Positions 17,803 through 26,404 of a stretch of DNA of 64,000 bases are shown in pieces. The notes under the pieces are model-generated. The model did not search any database, had not been told where the DNA came from, and saw nothing but the letters and a program-made list of their open reading frames with translations. The first letter of the stretch is position 1; each line of letters begins with the position of its first letter. The DNA comes from Collinsella sp. Lineage in GTDB: Bacteria; Actinomycetota; Coriobacteriia; Coriobacteriales; Coriobacteriaceae. A program made the translations under genes and the position numbers. The stretch is from positions 1-64,000 of the forward strand of contig DXZQ01000016.1 of the NCBI GenBank assembly GCA_019419585.1. The letters are read 5' to 3'.

Positions 17803-18588
17803 ATGACCGAAACCGCTGTTGAAACTTACGAGACCACGACGAGGGGCGCCGCCTCGATGGCAGCCTATCGCGCCGTTCGCATCCTGCAACTATTAAGCGA
17901 AAACACCGGCGAGGACAAGGCCATGCCTTCCGATGAGTTGATCCGGCGCCTCGCCCATCCCGACGACCCCGCCCGCATGCCCATCTCGGCGGCGCGGCGC
18001 AGCATCTACACCGCCATCTCCGCACTTCGCCATGCCGGATACGAAATTGAGTACAAGCGCGGCGTGGGCTATCGACTCTTGACCCGTCCGCTCACCGACG
18101 AAGAGATCATCCGGCTCCACGGCATGGTCATGCGCAACCGCTCCACGCCCATCGCCATTCGAAAGAGCATGGCGCAGCACCTGGTCGCCATGGCGAGTGC
18201 CGACGTTCGCGGCTACCTCGATGCACCCGAGCCTGCTCCAAGCGCAGGCGACAAATCCACCAAGGCCACACGCACGCCCGTCAAGCGCATCGATGCCTGC
18301 GAGCTCATCGAGCAGGCCATCGACCACGGAACCACGGTGAGTTTTGATATTTCGAGTGTCACGACACGCGGAGAGGTCGAAGTGGCACGGATGACACTCC
18401 GGCCCTTTGCCATCAAGCAACGAGACGGCATCTCGTATTTGCTGGGAACGGTCTATGACGCGCGAGGCGCCGATGACACGTTGCGTACCGTAGAGATCGG
18501 CCGCATGAGAAACGTCACCACACGTCTCCTCGACGGCAAGAAGCTCTTCGCCGCCCTGGACGAGGACGATGCCTCCTCCGCCGCATAA
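17803..18588 (+). CDS. WYL-domain transcriptional regulator
   Basis: A 261-residue likely DNA-binding regulator. Residues about 15-95 form a winged helix-turn-helix (AVRILQLLSENTGED, SAARRSIYTAISALRHAGYEI, KRGVGYRLLTRPL). The C-terminal part (KRIDACELIEQAIDHGTTVSF, recognised by its length and RPFAIKQRDGISYLLGTVYD) is a degenerate WYL module, which usually senses a ligand or nucleic acid. The start is the ATG after GGAAAGGACG. It lies 160 bases upstream of the ABC transporter operon in the same direction, so it may regulate it, but nothing proves that. Confidence 0.78.
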   Translation: MTETAVETYETTTRGAASMAAYRAVRILQLLSENTGEDKAMPSDELIRRLAHPDDPARMPISAARRSIYTAISALRHAGYEIEYKRGVGYRLLTRPLTDEEIIRLHGMVMRNRSTPIAIRKSMAQHLVAMASADVRGYLDAPEPAPSAGDKSTKATRTPVKRIDACELIEQAIDHGTTVSFDISSVTTRGEVEVARMTLRPFAIKQRDGISYLLGTVYDARGADDTLRTVEIGRMRNVTTRLLDGKKLFAALDEDDASSAA

Positions 18589-18655
18589 GACCCTCCGCCG
18601 CCCATTCGACTACCCGTACCGCCCATCCGATTCTGTATTAAAAAACCCGCCAGGC

Positions 18656-18684
18656 TGTTGTAAAAATGGACATCAGCGCTACTA
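18656..18684 (+). promoter_or_regulatory. Candidate promoter of the TrpXYZ-like operon
   Basis: TTGTAA and TACTAT with a 16-base spacer lie about 65 bases upstream of the substrate-binding protein gene. Confidence 0.5.
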
Positions 18685-18690
18685 TAGTTC

Positions 18691-18715
18691 CACTTGCACT
18701 TTGTCCCAGTGCAGT
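18691..18715. promoter_or_regulatory. Imperfect inverted repeat in the ABC operon 5' UTR
   Basis: CACTTGCAC and GTGCAGTG flank TTTGTCCCA, giving two short paired blocks (CAC/GTG and GCAC/GTGC). It lies just after the predicted promoter, where a repressor could bind. There is too little room for a T-box or large riboswitch. Confidence 0.35.
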
Positions 18716-18748
18716 GTTTCCAGCCATTTTTATACTGGGGGTAATGAT

Positions 18749-19729
18749 ATGAAGGACATCACCATCAGCCGCAGGAGCCTTCTGGTCTCCGCCGGTCTGC
18801 TCGCGCTCGCCCCGCTCGCCGGATGCGGCGGCAACTCTGGTTCCGGCTCTGCTGCCGCCGGTTCCGACTACACCATCGGCGTTCTGCAACTCACCGAGCA
18901 CTCCGCACTCGATGCCGCCAACGACGGCTTTGTCAAGGCCATCAAGGAGAGCGGCCTTAAGGTCAAGATCGACCAGAAGAACGCCCAGAACGACCAGTCC
19001 ACGTGTAAGTCCATCGCCGACAAGTTCGTGGGCGATGGCGTCGACCTGATCTATGCCATCGCTACGCCCGCCGCGCAGGCTGCCGCCGGCGCCACCGCTG
19101 ATATCCCCATCGTTGGCTGCGCCATCACCGACTACGCCGCTTCCGGCCTGGTCCAGGACAACGACAAGCCCGGCACCAACGTCACCGGCGCCTCCGACCT
19201 CACCCCGGTCGCCGAGCAGCTCGAGATGATGCAGAAGGTCCTGCCCGACGTTAAGAAGGTCGGCCTGCTCTACTGCACCGCCGAGTCCAACTCCGACGTC
19301 CAAATCAAGGCCGCCAAGAAGGAGCTCAACAAGCTGGGCCTCGAGTACACCGACTTCACCGTCTCGAGCTCCAACGAGATTCAGTCCGTCGTCGAGTCCG
19401 CCGTGGGCAAGGTCGACGCACTCTACTCCCCCACTGACAACACCATCGCCGCGGGTGCTTCGCAGGTCGGCCAGATCTGCAAGGAGAACAAGCTCCCCTT
19501 CGTGACTGGCGAGGAGGGTATGTGCATGGCCGGCGGCCTGTTCACCCTCTCCATCAACTATAAGGACCTGGGCTACGCCGCGGGCGAGATGGCCGTTAAG
19601 ATCCTGAAGGGCGAGGCCAAGCCCGAGGATATGCCGATCAAGCACCTCTCGAGCAAGGACCTGGTCGTCGTCAAGAACGATGAGATGGCCGAGGCTCTGG
19701 GTATCGACCTTTCCGCTCTGGACGAATAA
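18749..19729 (+). CDS. ABC transporter substrate-binding lipoprotein (TrpX-like)
   Basis: A 326-residue extracytoplasmic lipoprotein. A Tat-like/Sec signal (ISRRSLLVSAGLLALAPLAG) ends in the lipobox LAGC at about residue 27, followed by a Gly/Ser linker. The rest matches the ABC_sub_bind family (YTIGVLQLTEHSALDAANDG, KVGLLYCTAESNS, YSPTDNTIAAG, YAAGEMAVKILKG). Relatives include TrpX, tied to tryptophan or other aromatic uptake; the ligand here is not proven. It heads a substrate-binding protein-permease-ATPase operon; a hairpin 57 bases after the gene may reduce expression of the downstream genes. Confidence 0.88.
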   Translation: MKDITISRRSLLVSAGLLALAPLAGCGGNSGSGSAAAGSDYTIGVLQLTEHSALDAANDGFVKAIKESGLKVKIDQKNAQNDQSTCKSIADKFVGDGVDLIYAIATPAAQAAAGATADIPIVGCAITDYAASGLVQDNDKPGTNVTGASDLTPVAEQLEMMQKVLPDVKKVGLLYCTAESNSDVQIKAAKKELNKLGLEYTDFTVSSSNEIQSVVESAVGKVDALYSPTDNTIAAGASQVGQICKENKLPFVTGEEGMCMAGGLFTLSINYKDLGYAAGEMAVKILKGEAKPEDMPIKHLSSKDLVVVKNDEMAEALGIDLSALDE

Positions 19730-19785
19730 CGCGTCTAGGGCCCGCACGCGCGCCACGGCTGCGTTATTCAATATCTGAGTCATTG

Positions 19786-19825
19786 GGGCGAACGCTAAAG
19801 GCCGGCGTTCGCCCTGCTTGTTTCA
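19786..19825 (+). terminator. Hairpin between the binding protein and permease genes
   Basis: A perfect 10-bp stem (GGGCGAACGC with its complement) followed by TGCTTGTTT, an imperfect T run. In ABC operons such hairpins commonly give more binding protein than membrane components by partial termination or mRNA protection. The remaining gap up to the permease shows no gene. Confidence 0.65.
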
Positions 19826-19918
19826 GGTAAAACAAAACGTCTGTCCGCCGCTCTTTTATGCATTGGTACCGCTATTATGGAAAATCACGTGTCCACCCTA
19901 TCCTAGGAGGTATGAAGC

Positions 19919-20842
19919 ATGCTCATTGCATTGCAGGGCGCCGTTTCGCAGGGCGTCCTCTGGGGCATTATGGTGCTTGGCGTGTTTATCACGTTCCGCC
20001 TGCTCGACATCCCCGATATGACCTGCGACGGCAGCTTTGCCCTCGGCGGCTGTGTCTGCGCCGTGCTCATCGTCAACAATAACGTCGACCCCTTGCTCGC
20101 CGTGCTGGCCGGCATGTGCGCCGGCGCCATCGCGGGCGCCGTCACGGGCATCTTGACCACCGTCTTTGAGATTCCCGCAATCCTCGCCGGAATCCTTACG
20201 CAGATCAGTCTGTGGTCCATCAACCTGCGCATCATGGGCAAGTCCAACACGCCCATCCTTGCCAAGGGCACCATCTTCTCATCCGTCAGCCACATGACGG
20301 GCCTGCCGCAGTCCACCGTTGCCATCATCCTGGGCATTGTGCTGGCCGTGGCCATCGTCGCCATCCTGTACTGGTTCTTTGGCACCGAGATCGGCTCGGC
20401 GCTGCGTGCCACCGGCAACAACGAGTACATGATCCGCGCCCTGGGCGTCAACACCAACTCCACCAAGATGATCGCCCTCGTGCTCTCCAACGCCCTTATC
20501 GGCCTTTCGGGTGCACTCATCTGCCAGAGCCAAAAGTACGCCGACATTGGCATGGGCACCGGCGCCATCGTTATCGGTCTTGCCGCCATCGTCATCGGCG
20601 AGGTGCTCGGCCGTCTGCTGCCCGGCGGTCTGACGCAGTTTAGCGTCCGTCTTGCCTCTGCCGTCTTTGGCTCCGTGGTGTACTTCCTCATTCGCGCCAT
20701 CGTGCTGCAGCTGGGCATGGACGCCAACGACATGAAGCTGCTCTCCGCCGTGATCGTTGCCGTGGCCCTGTGCGTGCCCGTGGTTTGGGAGCGCTATAAG
20801 CTCCGCAGCTCCTACACGAAGGGGGATGAGGCAGATGCTTAA
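19919..20842 (+). CDS. ABC transporter permease (TrpY-like)
   Basis: A 307-residue integral membrane protein of the branched-chain amino acid/ribose-type permease family (BPD_transp_2). Eight or so hydrophobic segments are visible, with the family loop RLLDIPDMTCDGSFALGG near residues 26-43 and the coupling region RATGNNEYMIRALGVN near 163-178. AGGAGG stands 7 bases before the ATG. It overlaps the ATPase gene by 8 bases, indicating translational coupling. Confidence 0.87.
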   Translation: MLIALQGAVSQGVLWGIMVLGVFITFRLLDIPDMTCDGSFALGGCVCAVLIVNNNVDPLLAVLAGMCAGAIAGAVTGILTTVFEIPAILAGILTQISLWSINLRIMGKSNTPILAKGTIFSSVSHMTGLPQSTVAIILGIVLAVAIVAILYWFFGTEIGSALRATGNNEYMIRALGVNTNSTKMIALVLSNALIGLSGALICQSQKYADIGMGTGAIVIGLAAIVIGEVLGRLLPGGLTQFSVRLASAVFGSVVYFLIRAIVLQLGMDANDMKLLSAVIVAVALCVPVVWERYKLRSSYTKGDEADA

Positions 20843-21629
20843 GCTCTCGCACGTCAAGAAGACCTTTAACAAGGGCACCGTCACCGAGAAGCGCGCGCTC
20901 ACCGGCGTCGACCTCACCCTCAACGATGGCGACTTTGTAACCGTGATTGGCGGCAACGGCGCCGGCAAGTCCACGCTGCTCAATATGATCGCCGGCGTGT
21001 ATCCGCTCGATTCTGGTGTTATTGAGCTCGACGGCACCGACATCTCGCGTCTGAGCGAGTCGCAGCGCGCCAAGTACCTGGGCCGTGTGTTCCAGGACCC
21101 CATGCGCGGCACCGCAGCCGACATGCAAATTGCCGAAAACCTGGCCCTCGCCAAGCGCCGCGGCCAGCGTCGCGGTCTTTCGTGGGGCGTCACCAAGGCC
21201 GAGAAGGACGAGTACGTTGAACTGCTCAAGCGCCTGGACCTCGGTCTGGACACGCGTCTCAACGCCAAGGTCGGCCTGCTCTCGGGCGGCCAGCGCCAGG
21301 CACTCACCCTGCTGATGGCCACGCTCACCAAGCCGCGCCTGCTGCTGCTCGACGAGCACACGGCGGCCCTCGACCCCAAGACGGCCTCTAAGGTGCTCAA
21401 CCTGACCGAGGAGATTGTCGACGAAAACCATCTGACCACGCTCATGGTTACGCACAACATGAATGACGCCATCCGTCTGGGCAACCGTCTGATCATGATG
21501 CACGAGGGCCATGTGATCTACGACGTGGCCGGCGACGAGAAGAAGTCGCTCACCGTAGCCGACCTGCTGCAGAAGTTCGAGGAGGTCTCGGGCGGCGAGC
21601 TCGCCAACGACCGCATGCTGCTGAGCTAA
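20835..21629 (+). CDS. ABC transporter ATP-binding protein (TrpZ-like)
   Basis: A 264-residue cytoplasmic ATPase energising the transporter. It has Walker A GGNGAGKST (about residue 38), the Q-loop FQDPMRGT, signature LSGGQRQAL, Walker B RLLLLDEHTAALDPK and the switch His in MVTHNMNDA. The start overlaps the permease stop by 8 bases. Its own TAA stop forms part of the first hairpin of the stop-codon repeat family. Confidence 0.93.
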   Translation: MLKLSHVKKTFNKGTVTEKRALTGVDLTLNDGDFVTVIGGNGAGKSTLLNMIAGVYPLDSGVIELDGTDISRLSESQRAKYLGRVFQDPMRGTAADMQIAENLALAKRRGQRRGLSWGVTKAEKDEYVELLKRLDLGLDTRLNAKVGLLSGGQRQALTLLMATLTKPRLLLLDEHTAALDPKTASKVLNLTEEIVDENHLTTLMVTHNMNDAIRLGNRLIMMHEGHVIYDVAGDEKKSLTVADLLQKFEEVSGGELANDRMLLS

Positions 21630-21670
21630 AACCTGCCAATAAGGGACAGGTTTATTTTGGCAGGTTTTAT
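21627..21670 (+). repeat. Stop-codon hairpin repeat, copy 1
   Basis: A perfect 13-bp stem (21627-21639 with 21657-21669) whose 5' arm begins with the TAA stop codon of the ABC ATPase gene; the loop contains GGGACAG. Over about 45 bases it differs by one base from copy 5 after rph on the other strand, 36 kb away. It probably also ends transcription (TTTTATCTG follows). Confidence 0.85.
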
Positions 21671-21683
21671 CTGCGCAAACGTC

Positions 21684-21723
21684 AAAACCGCCGCAAAGGA
21701 ACAGATACCTTTGCGACGGTTTT
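21684..21723 (+). repeat. Stop-codon hairpin repeat family, copy 2 (tandem, not at a stop)
   Basis: A 16-bp stem with one G-U pair (AAAACCGCCGCAAAGG with CCTTTGCGACGGTTTT) around AACAGATA. The core AAAGGaACAG..ACCTTTG matches the family. It lies 15 bases after copy 1 and is the only copy not touching a stop codon. Confidence 0.75.
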
Positions 21724-21786
21724 CGCATATCATGTCGATAATCCAGCGTCAGCAGGAACCACTGGTTAAGAACTAAGGAAACTGCC

Positions 21787-21890
21787 ATGAGAAGACTCCT
21801 TCCCCGTCTTGCTTGACCGCCGCACTCCTTGCCGGCGTGCTCGCCGGCGGCCCAGCTTACGCCACCGCGGCCACCCCATCTCAAGTTATC
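21787..21890 (+). pseudogene. Relic of a secreted-protein gene (signal peptide only)
   Basis: After AAGGAAACTGCC an ATG opens MRRLLPRLA, then hits a stop. Restoring one T at 21811-21815 gives LTAALLAGVLAGGPAYATAA, a textbook signal peptide with positive N-terminus, hydrophobic core and an AYA cleavage motif. After 10-15 more residues the sequence runs into a terminator. This looks like the start of an exported protein gene that lost its body and suffered a frameshift. The remainder of the gap to mscS holds only hairpins. Confidence 0.6.
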
Positions 21891-21891
21891 G

Positions 21892-21922
21892 GCCCGTCCG
21901 ATGTGATCGGACGGGCTTTTTG
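21892..21922 (+). terminator. Intrinsic terminator upstream of mscS
   Basis: A perfect 11-bp stem (GCCCGTCCGAT with ATCGGACGGGC) around GTG, then five T. It closes the signal-peptide relic, 43 bases before the mscS start. Confidence 0.88.
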
Positions 21923-21964
21923 GTGGGTATCATGGTTGAATGATCATTAGGAGGTTTTCCCTAC

Positions 21965-22732
21965 ATGGAATTGTTTGAACCGATTCTTCATTTCTTTGAG
22001 CAGCGCTGGGTCCACAACATCATCTGGGCCGTCATCTTGGTAATAGTCACCGCCATCGCCGCCAAGGTGGCATCCAAGACCCTGCGCCACCTACTCAACC
22101 GAGACGACAACCCGCTTCCCGCATCGAGCATCTTCATCAACATCGCGCGTGCCGTCATTTGGATGATCGGCGGCAGCTTTATCCTCGACAACTGCTTTGG
22201 CATTAACGCAAACGCGCTCGTCGCCGCTCTTGGCGTCGGCGGCATCGCTATCTCGCTCGGCTTTCAGGACACGCTATCAAACCTTATCGGCGGCATGCAA
22301 GTGACCTTTATGGGCATCATCAAGCCCGGCGACAATATCGAGGTCGGCGGCGTGTCGGGCGTGGTCCAGGACATCACTTGGCGCCACACGACCATCGAGG
22401 ACGCCTGCGGACAGACCATCATCGTCCCCAACTCCAACATCTCCAAGAACACACTCGTGCACCTCATGCCCTTTGGACGCGTTGTCGTTCCCGTCGCGGT
22501 GAAGGACACGTCAAAGTGGGACTCGCTCGATGCGCTGGCAGACGAGCTCGCCTGTGCCACCAAGGTCGCCGTTTCACCCATCTCGGGCTTTGACAAGGAA
22601 CCCTACGTGCTCTTTAGCGAGATCGGCGACTTTGGCATTAAGGGTAAGATCATCTTTATCGTCAGTGACGACAGCACCACCTTTACGGCAGCCGACGCCT
22701 GCATCCGCGCCATCGCCCCCATCATCGCCTAA
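21965..22732 (+). CDS. mscS: Small-conductance mechanosensitive channel, MscS family
   Basis: A 255-residue membrane channel that opens under tension to release solutes after osmotic down-shock. Helix 1 lies at about residues 17-36, helix 2 at 57-75, and the pore helix near 78-100 is rich in Gly/Ala (NALVAALGVGGIAISLGFQD), followed by the beta domain (MGIIKPGDNIEVGGVSGVV, VPNSNISKNTL). Length is close to the short MscS class. AGGAGG precedes the ATG. Its stop codon touches copy 3 of the stop-codon hairpin family. Confidence 0.92.
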   Translation: MELFEPILHFFEQRWVHNIIWAVILVIVTAIAAKVASKTLRHLLNRDDNPLPASSIFINIARAVIWMIGGSFILDNCFGINANALVAALGVGGIAISLGFQDTLSNLIGGMQVTFMGIIKPGDNIEVGGVSGVVQDITWRHTTIEDACGQTIIVPNSNISKNTLVHLMPFGRVVVPVAVKDTSKWDSLDALADELACATKVAVSPISGFDKEPYVLFSEIGDFGIKGKIIFIVSDDSTTFTAADACIRAIAPIIA

Positions 22733-22770
22733 AACCACCGCAAAGGGGACAGGCACCTTTGTGGTGGTTT
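22732..22770 (+). repeat. Stop-codon hairpin repeat, copy 3
   Basis: A 15-bp stem with one G-U pair (AAACCACCGCAAAGG with CCTTTGTGGTGGTTT) whose first A is the last base of the mscS TAA stop. The loop is GGACAGGCA, keeping the GGGGACAGG core of the family. Confidence 0.85.
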
Positions 22771-22826
22771 CGCATCGTGGTACCATGGTTCATATCGTTG
22801 TTTAAACGACTAAGGGAGTAGACACC

Positions 22827-24745
22827 ATGGAAGAGGCCTATCGTCAAGCGCGCAAGCGCGGCGAACAGGGACGCCGTCGCGCCATCAGCCAAAGCGAGCA
22901 TCCATATCTTACGGACCTCGACAGCTTGGTCGCCCAGCTTCCCTGCGGGCAGCGCGAGAACATCGGCCTGCGGGACATTCCGCTCGAAATGGTCGTCGGC
23001 ACGGTTACCAAAGGTCGCCAGTCCGCCTTTTCGTGTAACTTTATGCCGCTGCTCCCCTGGAATACCGAATTCGCCCGCAAATGGTCCAACCTCTACGATA
23101 TCCAAATCTCCGAGGGCTACCGCGACCCCATCATCGTCACCGAGTTCATGCACCGCTTTTACTCCGAGAGGGCAACAAGCGTGTCAGCGTCCTCAAATTC
23201 CTTGACGCTCCGACGGTTTCGGCCAAGGTGACGCGTCTGTACCCCGGTAAGTGGGATTCCGTCGAGAGCCGCCTGTACGGTGAGTTTTGCGCCTTTTGGT
23301 ACGTATGCCCCCTGTACGAGATTGAGTTTTCGCGCGAGGGCAGCTACGAGATGCTTGCCAAAATGCTCGGCCAAGATCTTGTCGAAAAATGGCCTCAAAA
23401 GAAGGTCGACTACCTACGTCACACCTTCCTGCTCTTTAAGCGCGCCTATCTTCGCGCGGGCGGCGACCACTTGGACATTACGCCTGCCGATGCCATGCTC
23501 GTCTACCTCAACGTCTACAACCAGGACCGTCTGCTGGATACGCCGACGGATATCGTCGTCAACCGTCTGTGCAAGATTTGGCGCGAGCTTGTCATTGCCG
23601 GCAAAAGCGACGAGGACAAAGTCGATCTTGTCGAAGCGCCGCAGCCCAACGAGAAAGAGGGCGCACCGACAAAAGCTACCTCGGGCGTGCTCAACTTCTT
23701 TATGAGCAAGACCGTCTACTCCACTGCCAATCCCATGCGAATCGCCTTTATCCACGAGTTTCCCTGTGCCACGTCGAGCTGGGACAGCCTACACGACCAG
23801 GGCCGCCGGTATCTTGATGAGCACTTTGGCGGCATCGTGCGCACCGAGGCGTTCGAGGACTGCCACGATTCGGACGTGTTCTACGCCGCCGTCGAGACAG
23901 CCGTAAAGCACGGGGCGAACGTCATCTTCTCGACCTCACACCGGCTCATGGAATACACGCTCAGGGCGTCAGTCGAGTATCCCCAGGTGCGGTTCCTTAA
24001 CTGCTCAATCGGCCTTCCCCACCAAAGCGTCCGCTCGTACTTTGGAAAGATGTACGAGGCCAAGTTCCTACTGGGCGCCCTTGCCGCCAGCATGGCCGAC
24101 AACCACCGTATTGGCTACCATGCGTCGGTCTTCGCCTCGGGCGCGCTGAGCGAAATCAACGCCTTCGCTATCGGTGCCTCGCTGCTCGACCCTCGTGCGC
24201 AGATTATCCTCACTTGGGAAGATGTTCCCGCCGGCGGTCTTGCCGAAGCCATGTGTCGCGAGGGCGTGAGCGTCATGACCGGCGCTGACATGTCAAAGTC
24301 GCTCGAAGACCCCACGGCCTACGGACTCCACCGCCTGGTCGATGGCAAGGTCACCGGCATCGCCATGCCGGTATGGAACTGGGGCCGATACTACGAGCTT
24401 ATCGTGCGAAGTCTGCTGCACGGCACCTGGGATGAGACCAGTGACGACAGCCAGGTTCGTGCCGTCAACTACTGGTATGGTATGAGCTCGGGCGTCATCG
24501 ACATTCGCTACGCTCCGGGCCTGCCCTATCAGACGCGTAAGCTTGTTCAGCTGCTCCGCAATGGCATCGTCGAGGGCTCCATCAACCCCTTTGGCGGCGA
24601 GCTCCACAGCCAGAACGGCGTGGTACAGATCGAAGGCTTCCCTCCGCTGCCGAGCACGCAGATTGTCGAGATGAATTGGCTAGCGGACAACGTGGTAGGC
24701 ACCATTCCGCAGCTCGACGATGAGCCGAAAGTCCCTGTCCTATGA
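22827..24745 (+). pseudogene. ParB-like domain fused to a BMP-type (PnrA-like) ligand-binding domain, frameshifted
   Basis: Two overlapping frames read as one 639-residue protein if a single missing base is restored at about 23162-23163. Frame one ends MHRFY and frame two resumes REGNKRVSVLKF. Residues about 1-150 contain the phosphate-binding-like REGNKR motif of ParB-type domains. Residues about 290-630 match the BMP/PnrA solute-binding fold (MRIAFIHEFPC, GANVIFSTSHRLMEYTL, YHASVFASGALSEINAFAIG), but without a signal peptide, suggesting an intracellular sensor. The stop overlaps the phosphoesterase ATG (ATGA). Both halves keep normal codon use, so the shift is recent, or a sequencing error. 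GGGAGTAGACACC precedes the start. Confidence 0.75.
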
Positions 24746-25452
24746 AAATCCTTGCCATAGCCGATACCGAAGAACGATGCCTTTGGGAGTGCTTTCGCAA
24801 GGAACGCTTTGAGGGCGTCGACCTGATTTTGTCCGCCGGCGATCTGGACCCGGACTATCTTGAGTTTTTGGTCACGGTCATCAACAAGCCGCTCATCTAC
24901 GTGCGCGGCAACCACGATGACCGCTACGCACGTCATGCACCGGGCGGCTGCATCTGTGTCGAAGACACCGTGTACGTGTATCGCGGCGTCCGCATTGCGG
25001 GGCTTGGCGGCTCCATGCGCTACCGAGATGGCGCCAACATGTACACCGAGCGCGAGATGGCCAAGCGCGTGCGCAAGCTGTCGCGTAAGGTTAGGATGGT
25101 CGGCGGGTGCGACATTCTGCTTACCCATGCACCCGCCGCCGGTATGGGCGACCTGGACGATCTGCCGCATCGAGGATTCGAATGCTTTAACACAGCGCTC
25201 GAGTCCTGGAATCCCGACTATATGGTGCACGGGCATGTGCACCAATGCTATGGCCACGACTTTCAACGCGAACGTCAGCACGCATGTGGGGCAACGATCA
25301 TCAACGCCTGCGGATATACGCAGTTTGAGCTGGATGAAGCGCGCTACCCCATCCGTGGCTGGCAGGCAGCCTGGCTCAATTCGCAAACCATGCGCCGCGA
25401 GCTCAAGCGCCATGAGGCCATCGAGTCCTCGACCGCTAGAACCCCCTGGTAA
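24742..25452 (+). CDS. Metallophosphoesterase
   Basis: A 236-residue calcineurin-like phosphoesterase. It has the start of the metal site (MKILAIADTEER, with His of the usual DxH replaced by Glu), SAGDLDPDYLE, the YVRGNHDDR motif, LLTHAPAAG and the terminal VHGHVHQCYG. Such enzymes hydrolyse phosphodiesters; the substrate is unknown. Its ATG overlaps the stop of the ParB/BMP gene by 4 bases, so the two are translationally coupled and probably act together. Its stop codon lies in hairpin copy 4. Confidence 0.85.
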   Translation: MKILAIADTEERCLWECFRKERFEGVDLILSAGDLDPDYLEFLVTVINKPLIYVRGNHDDRYARHAPGGCICVEDTVYVYRGVRIAGLGGSMRYRDGANMYTEREMAKRVRKLSRKVRMVGGCDILLTHAPAAGMGDLDDLPHRGFECFNTALESWNPDYMVHGHVHQCYGHDFQRERQHACGATIINACGYTQFELDEARYPIRGWQAAWLNSQTMRRELKRHEAIESSTARTPW

Positions 25453-25489
25453 CCATCACAAAGGGGACACTGTCCCCTTCGTGATGGTT
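25451..25489 (+). repeat. Stop-codon hairpin repeat, copy 4
   Basis: An 18-bp stem with one mismatch: AACCATCAC pairs with GTGATGGTT and AAGGGGAC with GTCCCCTT around a 3-base loop. It begins on the second base of the phosphoesterase TAA stop. The loop side of the family core has been reshaped so that GGGGAC now pairs within the stem. Confidence 0.82.
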
Positions 25490-25503
25490 TTGCCCCGAGA
25501 TAG

Positions 25504-25545
25504 CAAGAAACCCGGTCCTGCGCAGGGCAGAACCGGGTCTCTTTA
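25504..25545 (-). terminator. Intrinsic terminator after rplK-rplA
   Basis: On the minus strand GACCCGGTTCTG pairs with the CAGGACCGGGTT arm around CCCTGCG, followed by TCTTG. It is 35-75 bases after the rplA stop and ends the ribosomal protein transcript, convergent with copy 4 of the hairpin repeat. Confidence 0.85.
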
Positions 25546-25579
25546 GCAATGCTTGCTTTGCTCAGGCAGTAACTGTTAG

Positions 25580-26287
25580 TTACTCAGCCAGGAAGTCGCG
25601 CTGGATAGCGGGATCGACCTTGACGCCAGGGCCCATGGTGGAAGACACGGAGATGGACTTGACGTACTTGCCCTTAGCAGAAGAGGGCTTGACGCGCAGG
25701 ATCTCGGTGTACAGGGCAGCGTAGTTCTCGACGAGCTGCTGCTCGGTGAAGGACTTCTTGCCCAGGGGCACGTGGCAGATGCCGTAGCGGTCGGCGCGGT
25801 ACTCAACGCGGCCAGCCTTGAGCTCGGAGACCATCTTGGCGACGTCCATGGTCACGGTGCCGAGCTTGGGGTTCGGCATGAGGCCACGGGGACCAAGGAT
25901 CTTACCGATGCGGCCAACCTTGGCCATCATGTTCGGCGTAGCGATAGCGGCGTCGAAGTTGATCTCGCCCTTCTGGATCTGGGCGACGAGCTCGTCGGAA
26001 CCGATGATGTCGGCGCCGGCAGCCTCGGCCTCGCGGGCCTTCTCGCCCTCGGCGAAGACGGCAACACGAACGGTCTTGCCGGTGCCGTGGGGCAGGGAGA
26101 TGGAACCACGGATGTTCTGGTCAGCCTTACGAGTATCGATGCCCAGACGGAAGTGGGCCTCGACGGTCTCGTCGAACTTGGCGGTGTCGAGCTCCTTAAT
26201 GAGCTTGGCAGCCTGAAGGGGGGTGTAGAGCGTGGCGCGATCGATCTTCTCGGCAGCGGCGTTATAGCTCTTACCATGCTTAGCCAT
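25580..26287 (-). CDS. rplA: 50S ribosomal protein L1
   Basis: Forms the L1 stalk of the large subunit and can repress its own operon. The 235-residue protein has [20 protein letters not shown], the conserved [20 protein letters not shown] block near residues 123-142 and [17 protein letters not shown] at the end. I start at MAKHGKSYN because GGAGG is 8 bases before it; the ATG two codons upstream is too close to the site. It follows rplK by 117 bases. Confidence 0.97.
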   Translation of the reverse strand: MAKHGKSYNAAAEKIDRATLYTPLQAAKLIKELDTAKFDETVEAHFRLGIDTRKADQNIRGSISLPHGTGKTVRVAVFAEGEKAREAEAAGADIIGSDELVAQIQKGEINFDAAIATPNMMAKVGRIGKILGPRGLMPNPKLGTVTMDVAKMVSELKAGRVEYRADRYGICHVPLGKKSFTEQQLVENYAALYTEILRVKPSSAKGKYVKSISVSSTMGPGVKVDPAIQRDFLAE

Positions 26288-26404
26288 GTGCATTACCTCC
26301 TGTGGTTAAACGGGCGTGAGCCCTCCCACATCGTATCGTGTGCCCTATTGCACACATTTAACGGGCGCCCAGGTCGGAGCACCCGTCGTTACCATAAGAA
26401 ATCG

